Source: Dictyobacter aurantiacus
GTDB lineage: Bacteria > Chloroflexota > Ktedonobacteria > Ktedonobacterales > Ktedonobacteraceae
Assembly: GCF_003967515.1 (NCBI RefSeq)
Contig: NZ_BIFQ01000002.1
Location: 2,604,001-2,668,000, forward strand
Length of the DNA: 64,000 bases
Reading direction: 5' to 3'
Shown: positions 25,733 through 34,149 of the stretch, one piece after another
Position numbering within the stretch: position 1 is the stretch's first letter
Layout of the letters: every line of letters starts with the position of its first letter
The notes under the pieces: generated by a model
Database searches by the model: none
Told to the model about the DNA's origin: nothing
The model's input: only the letters and a program-made list of their open reading frames with translations
Program-made: the position numbers and the translations under genes

Positions 25733-26758
25733 GTGTTTCACCTTTCTTTTTCTTTTCAGGTTCCATACCCTTTGAAGCAATTTTCAGTGCATTTTACGTG
25801 CGTCATACACCGAAGCGGTGTGGTAGTCTTCCAACAATGCGTTGATGCACCGCGATGACATGCATATGTTGATAGGATGGAAAGAGAAAGAGCTATGCAC
25901 CAAGGCATTCTGTTGGATCTGCTCCACGGTTGCTCGCATTTCTGGCACGTGTGACACCCCTTCTCACCTAGAAGATGCTTCACCCAGAGAACGGTCTGTT
26001 TTCCGTTCCACCGCAGGGCATTATACTTCGCCTCCTTGCTGTCGTCAACTCTCTCGCCAGTGCTTTTCCGGGTGGTTCTCCTGATGAAAATCAGGCCTTC
26101 TCCTGGTCGATCAGTGCCAATGCGGTGATGCACTGAGGGCGATAGCGATCCATATTTCGGCACCGAGTACAGTAGGAGAGAGCTGGTCACCTGCGTACCA
26201 TGCCGTCAAAAAGCATGAGGGGGCAGGTGGCCAGCCCTATTGTTGTAGGAGAGCGCGCCATGCTCAATCTACCGGTGAAGTTCCTGCAAGGCATCCACAC
26301 TTGAAAGGGCTTTAAATGCGGAGACCAGATTTTCATAGGTGTAGGGCACCGTTGGGTAGATCAGCTCTCCCTGGCGTGTATGCATCTCATCTTCAGGCGC
26401 GGGGGTGTTGACGCGGGCTGGCTCCCTTGCGCGTCTGATCTGCGCGGCGTGGCGTGCCCAGCAGCAAGCATTGCCCCTTTGAATTGCCCATTGGTCAAGT
26501 ACTGCATGGACTCTCGTTCGTAGTCGTGCTTGAGTCCATAGCTACTATACTCATTCTTCTGGTTGGCAGGTGCAATTGCCCGACTGATCCAATACTGAAC
26601 AGCGTCTTTTTCTCTGGCGTGAGCTTCTCGTACTCTTGTGAATTGTCACCTATGGTTCTACATTCCCTCCTTAGAAGACCCTAGCTGGGTCTGGTCAAGT
26701 CCTGGCTGGTAAGCTTCCACCTTTAGGCGTGGGTTACTTGACGTGAAAGATAATCTTA

Positions 26759-26821
26759 TTCGCAATGCGAACAAGTTCATTCACAATGCGAATAGATTCA
26801 CTTGCAATGCGAACGGGTTTA
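26759..26821. repeat. 21-bp tandem repeat, three units
   Basis: Three adjoining 21-bp units (26759-26779, 26780-26800, 26801-26821) share the core CAATGCGAA. A plus-strand frame through them would give a seven-residue repeat ending in NAN plus Lys, Arg or Gly and Phe, but that frame has no other sign of being a gene. It may be a short iteron-like array or a relic of slipped replication. Confidence 0.65.
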
Positions 26822-26929
26822 CGAACATACAATACCATAGATTTTGGTGGATGGAGCATCACTGTTTGCCATCTTTGCCCAAATCGGCTACGGTGTCCAG
26901 ATCATTGCCGCACAAGTGCGATAGGGCGT

Positions 26930-27105
26930 TTACTTCTTCGTCTGTTTTCGTGCAATGTATTTCTCTAGGGCTTCCTCCATCACCTCGTACAGCTTTCTAT
27001 CGTCAGCCAGTGCGCCGGACTCTCTTTTTTTTGCAAGGAGTTGGAGTTTCCGCTTTTGGTGACCTACCAGGTATAGAGAGGGAGCAGGTGAAGATGGTGC
27101 TTGCT
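26930..27105 (-). pseudogene. C-terminal fragment of a small DNA-binding-like protein
   Basis: A minus-strand frame between TAG near 27105 and TAA 26930 reads SLYLVGHQKRKLQLLAKK, then KLYEVMEEALEKYIARKQ. The helix pattern resembles the C-terminal half of ribbon-helix-helix proteins from plasmid-type addiction or partition systems. There is no start codon, so it is treated as a truncated relic. Identification is weak. Confidence 0.35.
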
Positions 27106-27231
27106 ACGCCCAGCTGACCTCCCACCTGCTCCTCTATTCAATGACCTCCCGATGTCTCGCCACGACTACTCATGCGTAGTAACGACTTGTGGCGACTACT
27201 CATACCCAGTGGCGCCTAGTAAGGCTTACGC

Positions 27232-28140
27232 CTATTTCTCCTCAGGCCGTTGTGGTGGATAGGACAGATAGGACACGCTCCAGCCGATCATGAGCAGCAC
27301 GTAGACAACACCCACCTGCATGTGAATGGTCCAGACCACATGCATAGTGGATGCAATCTAGATCATATAGACGGCGTAAGGAGCGGAGGTGGCAATAGCG
27401 GCAAAGATGCGCATCTCAAGTACACGCGTGGGAGACGGTTTCAGATACCAGTAAGCCAGGTCGATGAGTGCCCCGCCCAGCAAAAAGACCGGGACGATAA
27501 ACCACAACTGGCCCATTACCGACAGGCAGGTTGCAACCCCACCTAGAATGTACGTGAACATGCCCGGCTTCAGGGTCCAGAAGCGCGACACGTGTAGCAC
27601 AAAGACGATAAACAGGATAGCCTGGATAGCGATGCCGCTGGTGGCAGCGATCTGCCCGGTGCCAAAGGTCAAGGGGGTGATCGTAGGCCAGGTACGAGTA
27701 AAGATACCAAAGGGCTGCAGGGTATTCGCGATCAGTACATATAGCAGCAGGAATGCCGTTGCCAACAGAAAATAGTCGCTCCACGACGTGGGAGTCACCC
27801 TGCATACATACATTGAATAGAGAGGGCCGGTGATGAAGAGGCTAATGCAGATCAGCCCGCTGAGATGTGTGGGACTGAAGAACGCGTCAAGAACTTGCTC
27901 CACGCCAAACAGGAGGTGCCACGTCATATCACCCAGTCCATCCAGGACCATCAATCCAAGTGCCAGGTAGACAAGCTTGTAGCCTTGGGGGATCGCCTCT
28001 CTCCAGCTCCCGCTGCGTTGTCGATTGATGACCAGGACCGTCAACCGGATACCGATCAAAAAGACCAGACCCGAATACAAAATGCCATGCCAGGGCGTCC
28101 AGAACGTCTCAAGTTTTGGGATGTTGCCGTGAAGCAGAAC
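27232..28140 (-). pseudogene. Multi-pass membrane protein, truncated and with an internal TAG
   Basis: About seven hydrophobic segments run from near 28140 to 27232 (for example LVYLALGLMVLDGLGDMTWH and LICISLFITGPLYSMYVC). I do not recognise the family. The frame is interrupted by TAG at 27358-27360, after which the same frame continues with a further membrane segment (HMQVGVVYVLLMIGWSVSYL) to TAG 27232. The N-terminus is lost where a recombinase fragment on the other strand begins near 28140. One nonsense mutation and one truncation therefore broke the gene. Confidence 0.7.
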
Positions 28141-28460
28141 TCTTTGTGCTGCGCGCCCGCCTGCAAGGCGGGATTCTGAACAAAGCGAGGCGGGGAGCCC
28201 TCAAATTGACCTTACCCATTGGGTTTGTCTACACCGAAACGGATACCGTGGTGCTTGATCCCGATTTGCAAGTGCAAGCGAGCGTTCACGAGGTCTTTCG
28301 CAGTTTTGCGCACACTGGATCAGCGTTTACCACAGTCCGTCACTTTCGTCAGCAGCAGTTGCTTTTCCCGTGCCGCCTGCGTCGTGGAGCACATCGTGGA
28401 GAACTTGTCTGGGCAGAGATTGAGCACCATGATGTGTTGCGACCCCTGGATCCCCTACAG
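28129..28460 (+). pseudogene. Serine site-specific recombinase fragment
   Basis: About 110 codons read RARLQGGILNKARRGALKLT, then LPIGFVYTETDTVVLDPD, then SAFTTVRHFRQQQLLFP. This matches the middle (Recombinase domain, PF07508) of large resolvase-type recombinases. The N-terminal catalytic Ser domain and the C-terminal part are absent. It abuts the truncated membrane protein gene on the opposite strand, so a recombination or insertion event probably joined them. Confidence 0.75.
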
Positions 28461-28517
28461 GGGCTGGCCGCCCCTGTCATTGCAAGCAGAGATCGTGAAC
28501 TCCAATTGTATGTAGCC

Positions 28518-29705
28518 CTAGCGTGATGAGAATGCCTGCACACCGGTGATATCGCGACCCACAATCAGCGATTGAATCGTATCTGTGCCCTCGTAGGTGA
28601 AGACGGCTTCGATATCGGCGTGGTGGCGCGCAATATGGTATTCCAGCAGGATGCCGTTACCGCCCAACATCTCGCGCGCATCGGCCACAACCTCGCGAGC
28701 CAGGCGCGCATTGTTCATTTTGGCCAGCGAAGCCATCGCCGCTGTCATCTTACCCTCTTCCTGCAGTTGTCCCAAGCGCAGCGAGAGCAACTGCATGCTG
28801 GTCACATTAGCCAACATCTTGGCTAATTTATCCTGGATGATCTGGAAGTTAACCAGCGCTTTGCCAAACTGCACACGCTCTTGCGCGTACTTCAGCGCAA
28901 TCTCGTAGGCTGCTACAGCGTGTCCCACCGCTTCCCAGGCCACGCCGGACCGCGTGGCGGTCAGTACGCTTGAGGTATCCTTGAAGCTGTGCGAATGGGC
29001 CAGGCGATTCTCTGCGGGGATGCGTACATCTGTAAGTGTGATGTCTGCCTGCCATACGGCGCGCTTCGCCACCTTGCCCTTCATTACTGTCGGCTCGAAG
29101 CCGGGCGTCCCCTTCTCGACCAGGAATCCGCCCACCTTGCCATCGTCATCGCGTGCCCAGATGATAATGACGTCCGCGAAGGATGCGTTGCCGATCCAGC
29201 GCTTGGAACCGTTGAGCACATAGCTATCGCCATCACGATGTGCGCGTGTCTCCAGTGCCACCGCATCTGAACCATGGTTCGGCTCCGTCAGACCAAAGGC
29301 TCCGATCTTTTCCATGCGCGCCATCGCCGGCAGCCAGCGCTGCTTTTGTTCCTCAGAACCCAGCATCGCGATCGATGACATCGCCAACCCCGAATGTACG
29401 CCGTAGAAGGTGCAAATACTGGCATCGCCACGCGCCAGTTCGAGTCCGATCAGACCCGCCGCCACCGCGCTCATCCCTGGACAACCATAGCCCTTGATAC
29501 TGCCCCCCGCCAGGTTCAGCTGTGCCAGTTTCGGGATCAGCTCAAAAGGGAACTCTGCCCGTTCCCAGTAATCATTGATAATTGGAATGATCTCGGTATC
29601 GCAAAAGTGGCGTACTTTTTGACGAATTGCGCGTTCCTCCTTGGTGAGTAGCTCATCCATCAGGTAGAAATCAGTGTTCGTTGTTGAAGCAATATCTGTC
29701 GACAT
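28518..29705 (-). CDS. Acyl-CoA dehydrogenase, glutaryl-CoA-dehydrogenase-like
   Basis: A 395-residue flavoprotein of normal length. The FAD/substrate block GAFGLTEPNHGSDAVALETR and WIGNASFADV lie in the middle. The C-terminal helix has VFTYEGTDTIQSLIVGRDIT then GVQAF; the Glu in YEGT is where glutaryl-CoA and isovaleryl-type dehydrogenases keep the catalytic base, and the LxVGRxITG ending is most like glutaryl-CoA dehydrogenase. It would oxidise an acyl-CoA at the alpha-beta carbons and pass electrons to ETF. The gene appears intact and stands between decayed genes; no partner for lysine or tryptophan breakdown is nearby. Confidence 0.93.
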   Translation of the reverse strand: MSTDIASTTNTDFYLMDELLTKEERAIRQKVRHFCDTEIIPIINDYWERAEFPFELIPKLAQLNLAGGSIKGYGCPGMSAVAAGLIGLELARGDASICTFYGVHSGLAMSSIAMLGSEEQKQRWLPAMARMEKIGAFGLTEPNHGSDAVALETRAHRDGDSYVLNGSKRWIGNASFADVIIIWARDDDGKVGGFLVEKGTPGFEPTVMKGKVAKRAVWQADITLTDVRIPAENRLAHSHSFKDTSSVLTATRSGVAWEAVGHAVAAYEIALKYAQERVQFGKALVNFQIIQDKLAKMLANVTSMQLLSLRLGQLQEEGKMTAAMASLAKMNNARLAREVVADAREMLGGNGILLEYHIARHHADIEAVFTYEGTDTIQSLIVGRDITGVQAFSSR

Positions 29706-29902
29706 AGCGTGTTATTCCTTTCGTCTCGTCATGATGACGTGCCTGCTTGAGGCTAGATACCAGGGTGGCATGTATCGATATAGCATATAGTAGCGTTACT
29801 TGCTCATGCAGTGCAAGGGGACGCCTGGTGCTTATCAGGAGGAGGTAGTTCTCGTGTCCAGGAGGACAAAAACCCTCTTGCGGTTCTGGAGTGGCAACTC
29901 AC

Positions 29903-30520
29903 TCAGAAGCGTGGTGGTCCCTGGTGAATACGCTGGCGGACCTGCTCAACCGTATGATGAGGCGCAAAGTGCTCCAACCACCAGGTTGCACCTGACTGGG
30001 CAAATGAAGCCACATGCGCTGCTGCCTGTGCCTCGTCGGTCTCGCCAGTCAGCCCATAGGCAATTGCATCGAACGGGGTTGCTTGCGTTCGCTGGGCAGA
30101 GATATAGCCAAGGAGTTCACGAAAGTCCTCTGTAGTGAGATCATTCCCGCTCTTCTGGGGAAAGATCCCATCGAACTGAGCCGCATGACGAAAAGGCTTT
30201 TTGTGGGGCTAGTTGCCCGCGACCCAGATGGGAATGCGCGGTTGCTGCAGGGGTTTAGGCAGAAATTGCACCTTCGAGAGATGATAATGCTCTCCCTCGT
30301 AGCTAAACTCTTCCCCACTCCACAGGTGTGTCAGGATCGCAAGCCCCTCATCGAGCATTCCTCCATGAATTCTGGCATCAGTTGTCTCGCCAAAGTCATG
30401 ATATTCTCCAAAGTAGTCACTCCCCAGGCCCACCCCGAGGATAAGGCGCCCTCCTGAAAGGTGGTCGAGTGTGACGGTTTCACGTGCCAATTTCCAGGGG
30501 CGGCGCGGCTCTAACCAGAG
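29903..30520 (-). pseudogene. Luciferase-like monooxygenase (LLM class), truncated with internal TAG
   Basis: The frame begins within the protein at RPWKLARETVTLDHLSGG followed by LILGVGLGSDYFGEY, a typical LLM flavin-binding region. It continues through HLSKVQFLPKPLQQPRIPIW to TAG at 30209-30211, then runs on in the same frame to TGA 29903 (PHKKPFRHAAQFDGIFPQ and later blocks). Relatives have Trp at the stop position in GNWPxKKPF, so TGG to TAG explains the break. The N-terminal 80 or so residues are missing; the sequence before 30520 does not fit the family. Confidence 0.8.
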
Positions 30521-30553
30521 TTTTAAGAAGGCAACGCAAGATGCTTCCCCCAT

Positions 30554-30859
30554 TGCGGATCTCTTCGAGTTGGTAGGCGAATATGCTTCAACACGCCGTT
30601 TCGATGATCTCTCTGCAACCTACACTTCTGTTCTGCATATAAAAGAAGCAACCCGAGAGGAACGGAGCTGGGCTTACTATGCACTGATAGATCTTTTTTT
30701 TGAGCCAGCGAGAATGGCAGAGAGCACACGACTATTTCAAGCTCTATGCAGCAGAAGCTCGTCCCTTGTCAAACTAGTATTGGTGGCACAGCGAACTCCG
30801 GCGATGTGGGATGTTCTTCTTAAACTACAACAGTTGGTAAGAGGCATGAGAGGGCGAGT
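30554..30859. other. Unassigned stretch beside LLM and IS630 relics
   Basis: No gene is convincingly supported. A plus-strand frame spans most of it (FELVGEYASTRRFDDLSATY and ALIDLFFEPARMAESTRLFQ) but it has no ribosome site and overlaps relics on the other strand, so it may be chance. Confidence 0.3.
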
Positions 30860-31061
30860 TCACAAGGCCTTTTGCGTAAGAAGTTCAGCTTGTTCGCAGC
30901 CAAAGTAACGACACACGCGCTGCCTGAGTTCACTTGCTGTTCAAAGCTGAGCTGGTTCGACGATCACACGCTTGCCGTGGACCCATTTTGGTTCAATCCT
31001 GTTCAGCCAGGGACTCTTAGTCGGTAACCAGCACGGGATAATGTGGACGCCACCATTGCTT
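30860..31061 (-). pseudogene. C-terminal fragment of an IS630-family transposase
   Basis: The minus strand reads CWLPTKSPWLNRIEPKWVHG then KRVIVEP, the block around the last catalytic acid of IS630/Tc1-type transposases, then TASELRQRVCRYFGCEQAEL to TGA 30860. TGA at 30941 interrupts it. Its 5' side is lost at the edge of the ISKra4-type element (31062), which appears to have inserted into this IS630 copy. Confidence 0.75.
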
Positions 31062-32561
31062 TGGTTCTGCCCAAAACCCTGGGTCAATCAACTTGGGGTT
31101 CATGGATAGATGCGGGCATTGGCCGGACGCATCCAGTCTTCGTTGAGCCATGCAACCCGTAAGGCGACGACGGAGGTGGCATTGCGGCGCAACCAACTCA
31201 TGCCACGCCGCTTCATGCGCCGATTGATCACCACCGCAACCGCTCGTTCAATGATGCCGCTGCCCACGGGATATTCTTGCCTTCTCCACTCCTCGTAATT
31301 GCCGATCCAGTCGCGCTAGTTCTTCAGATAGGTCAAAGCTGCTTGGAGGGCTTTCACCTTCGGATGCCCTCGGCCTTCTTGCTGCCAGCGCTGTAAGCGT
31401 TCTTGTGCCTTCTCGATCTGCCCTTTCCAGAGCCAGGTGCGCAGTTGCTTGGACTGGGCGGTAACCCACTTCGCGTCCTCCTCACGCTGGAGTCCCACGG
31501 CTCGTACCGCTTTGATCATCGTGCGCCACAGATGCGGCCAATCTAGAATGCATGTCGCCTCGGGAAAGTGCCGCTGCGTTTGTGTTTTGATCCACTGTGC
31601 CCCATCGGCTATCACGACCTGTTCCTGTTGCTCAATGCCCAGCACCTGTACGGTCTGGGCGGCTTGTTGGCCGATCACCGAGGCTTCGGTGAAGGCGAAG
31701 GTGGCGGCGTAGCGACGCTTCTGCCAACGTGATCGGGAGACCACAGGCGTACGATGATGCTGCACGTAGCGCTCCAACTCGATCCAACTCATGTTGCCAG
31801 ATGGGGCCTCAGGCTCGTTCACGATGACTTTGTGACTGGCGACCACCGCGATTTTGCCCTCCATGCCGCCGCGACGCTCTCGATTGGGCACCCAGCCTCC
31901 ATCGAGACCAATGATGATTCGGTCGGCTGAATGCGGTTCTCCTTCGTCCTGCTGCCCAGTGGTGGGAACAGGCACTGGCTGATCTTGTGCTTGCTCTTTG
32001 GCGACCATGTGCCCACGTGCATTGGTCAACAACCGAATCTCTTCCGCACTGATTTGAGCCCCTGAGAGACGAGCCAGCACCTGAGCCGCATGCCGATAGG
32101 GCCAGGATGATCCGGCCAGGCAAGCGGCATCCGCTAGTGCTGTGCTCACCCGTCCCCGTTGCAATGGCTGCAAGAGAGGCTGTGCGGGGCAGAAACGATG
32201 AAAGCACTGCTGGCAACGGATGCGCACCCGCGCGATCCGCACGGTCCCGAAGAGCGATTGTATGGTCTGAGCCACGGTTCCCTCGATGCGTCCCTGCCCG
32301 CTACTGCAATGAGGACAGCTGCGATGGTTCAGTTCCCACTGGCGTATTCCTTGTTGCAAGCCCTGGCGCATCGCGTGATGGCCGGCAGCTTGGATCTGCG
32401 CTTCCATGTTGGCTAGATCAGTAGTTGCATCGATGTCGACAATGAGCGATACTTGAATATGCATGAGAGTTTCCCTTCTGTGGTTGGTTGAGGTTTTTTT
32501 TATCCTACCACAAAGGGTTCTCTCTTTTTTATTTTTTAACCCAGGGTTTTGGTTGCAACCC
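31062..32561 (-). mobile_element. ISKra4-family insertion sequence
   Basis: A 1.5-kb element with terminal inverted repeats. The left end 31062-31083 and right end 32539-32561 share CAAAACCCTGGGT plus a less exact GGTT outer part, in opposite orientation. The single transposase gene lies inside. It sits against an IS630 fragment on the left and the MFS gene on the right. Confidence 0.78.
31100..32464 (-). pseudogene. ISKra4-family transposase with internal TAG
   Basis: The gene starts at ATG 32464 (AAGGG upstream). It has a zinc-finger-like CPHC ... CQQCF region, then the catalytic blocks IIIGLDGGWVPNRERRGG and VVIADGAQWIKTQTQRHFP. TAG at 31316-31318 interrupts the frame, but coding continues in frame to TGA 31100 and includes EYPVGSGIIERAVAVVINRR, which carries the catalytic Glu. 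The truncated product would therefore lack an active-site residue. The context YLKN*RDW suggests a lost Trp (TGG to TAG). Confidence 0.82.
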
Positions 32562-32615
32562 TTATAGCCAGTACTTGATGAGGCAGTTGATCTCCCGTCG
32601 ATGAGCGAGTACCTG

Positions 32616-33857
32616 TCAAGCTCCGGCGTGGATGACATGCTTATTCACAGATGTCAGAATCGCCAGGAACAAGGCACAGGCTGACAGGAAGAGAATCGCT
32701 GAAATGACCCCAAACCATTGGATCACTAGGCCAGTCAAAGCAAAGCCGAACGGTTGGAAGCCAAAGGCCAGCAGGCGAAACACACTATTGACGCGTCCCT
32801 GCAGTTCATCTGGAATCAGCGTGATCCGATAGCTGAACTGGACCACGTTATAGATAGGTCCTGACACAAAGAGGCACGCAGAGATGACTCCCAGCAGGAA
32901 CGGGTTAGGAGCGATTGCATAGAGCGGAAAGCACACCGCCTCAAACCAGATGAGGCAAATAATGACCGGACCAAATCGGTAGCGCTTCTGGATCGGCGCG
33001 CCCAACAACGAACCAACAATTGCACCGACTCCACCAATTGTCAGGATCGTTCCATAGAGCAGCGAAGAGCCATGTTGCTGCTTCACCAGAACCAGGAGAA
33101 TAGGGAGTAAACCTGCGCCGACAAAGTTACAGCCGCCGGTGAGAAAGGCGATGTAGCGAATGAGCGGCTGGTGCCAGAGCCAGACGAGCCCCTCGCGAAT
33201 CTCGACCAGCAGCTTGCGCTGCTTCTGAGCCTCCCGTTTCTCCTGAAAAGACACTTTAATAAAGCTCAGGGTAATCACAGAGACCACGTAGGAGACCGCG
33301 TCAGCCAGAAAAGGTACAAAGCCACTCAACGTGTAGAGCGCGCCGCCGAGTGCCGGGCCGACGAGCACGGTTGCGCCAGTCGTCGTCTCGTTCTGAGACG
33401 TGGCCAACGGAATCTGCTCTTTACTCACGACGCGTGGCAGGCAAGAGGCTTCCGCCAGGTTAAAGAAAACGTAGAACGTCCCTTCAATCAGAGTATTGGC
33501 GCAGATCTGCACAACGGTCAGCCGTCCCAACGCCATCATGACAAGCACACTCGCCAGATTGAGTGTGCGGCCGGTATCGCAGAGAACCATCAAGTGTTTG
33601 CGATCCCAGCGATCCACCAGCGCACCAACGATCAGACTGAGCAAGATATAGGGCAACGTGCCCAGGCCGCCTACCAAGCCAACCAACGCCGCCGAATGCG
33701 AGAGGTCCCAGACTAGAAGCGGATAGGCGGTCTGAGTAATGGTTGTGCCAAGAGACGAAACCGCCTGACCGCTCCAGAGCAACATAAAGGCATGGTTGCG
33801 CCAGAGGGCCACCCTGCTTACTCTGTTCGTCTCATCCTTCATAATCGTTGATTTCAT
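32616..33857 (-). CDS. MFS transporter, EntS/MFS_3-type exporter
   Basis: A 413-residue protein with twelve predicted membrane segments. The first loop after helix 2 has GALVDRWDRKHLMVLCD, the MFS A-motif with its basic and acidic residues. Segments FLTGGCNFVGAGLLPILLVL and TIGGVGAIVGSLLGAPIQ start the second half. The pattern matches MFS_3 exporters such as EntS and macrolide-efflux-like proteins. The ATG at 33857 follows AGAGG. The upstream region carries a dense cluster of ACGT-centred palindromes (33991-34080), suggesting control by a TetR-type repressor not encoded next to it; group II introns now occupy the space upstream. Substrate unknown. Confidence 0.9.
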   Translation of the reverse strand: MKSTIMKDETNRVSRVALWRNHAFMLLWSGQAVSSLGTTITQTAYPLLVWDLSHSAALVGLVGGLGTLPYILLSLIVGALVDRWDRKHLMVLCDTGRTLNLASVLVMMALGRLTVVQICANTLIEGTFYVFFNLAEASCLPRVVSKEQIPLATSQNETTTGATVLVGPALGGALYTLSGFVPFLADAVSYVVSVITLSFIKVSFQEKREAQKQRKLLVEIREGLVWLWHQPLIRYIAFLTGGCNFVGAGLLPILLVLVKQQHGSSLLYGTILTIGGVGAIVGSLLGAPIQKRYRFGPVIICLIWFEAVCFPLYAIAPNPFLLGVISACLFVSGPIYNVVQFSYRITLIPDELQGRVNSVFRLLAFGFQPFGFALTGLVIQWFGVISAILFLSACALFLAILTSVNKHVIHAGA

Positions 33858-33990
33858 GCATCCTCTTTTGTCGTTGCGATGTCAATCTTGCCATCATCGA
33901 TCCTGGTACATTAAAACCACATATCAGGTGCTGCTCCTTGAGGTTGCCCCGTTTTCGTGGAGCCTCCAATAATTGGGGCTGAGAAGAATG

Positions 33991-34080
33991 AAAACGTTTT
34001 TACGTACGTAGATTACGTAATACGTATTTATTCTACCATGAAAAATATATTACGGTAAACGTTTGATAACGTACGTATTT
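33991..34080. promoter_or_regulatory. Cluster of ACGT-centred palindromes upstream of MFS gene
   Basis: Within 90 bp are AAAACGTTTT (33991-34000), TACGTACGTA (34001-34010), ATTACGTAAT (34012-34021), AAACGTTT near 34057 and AACGTACGT near 34069. All are centred on ACGT and lie 130-220 bp upstream of the MFS start. Such density is unlikely in this DNA by chance and fits a multi-site operator. Confidence 0.6.
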
Positions 34081-34149
34081 CTCCCATGTTTTCATACTGG
34101 AGCGGACTCATATATCCCAGTGTAGAATGTCGACGAATTCGATTGTTAA

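Larger units (their letters stand above)
25733..27231. other. 1.5-kb region of decayed sequence
   Basis: No intact gene is supported. The minus strand near 26260-26350 reads QGELIYPTVPYTYENLVSAF then KALSSVDALQELHR before a stop, a gene end whose upstream part is frame-shifted. A stretch at 26690-26745 (AAGCTTCCACCTTTAGGCGT then GGG) recalls the right end of IS200/IS605-type elements. It also contains a 21-bp tandem repeat and a small C-terminal gene fragment, listed separately. Confidence 0.45.

Noticed and set aside
25756-26190. Minus-strand frame of 144 codons as a gene
   Set aside because: It has a Cys/His-rich stretch but no consistent protein character, no ribosome site and overlaps the start region of the better-supported gene at 25732.
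26743-27117. Plus-strand frame through the 21-bp tandem repeats as a repeat protein
   Set aside because: No ribosome site, no homology beyond the three repeats, and a better protein-like fragment lies on the opposite strand.
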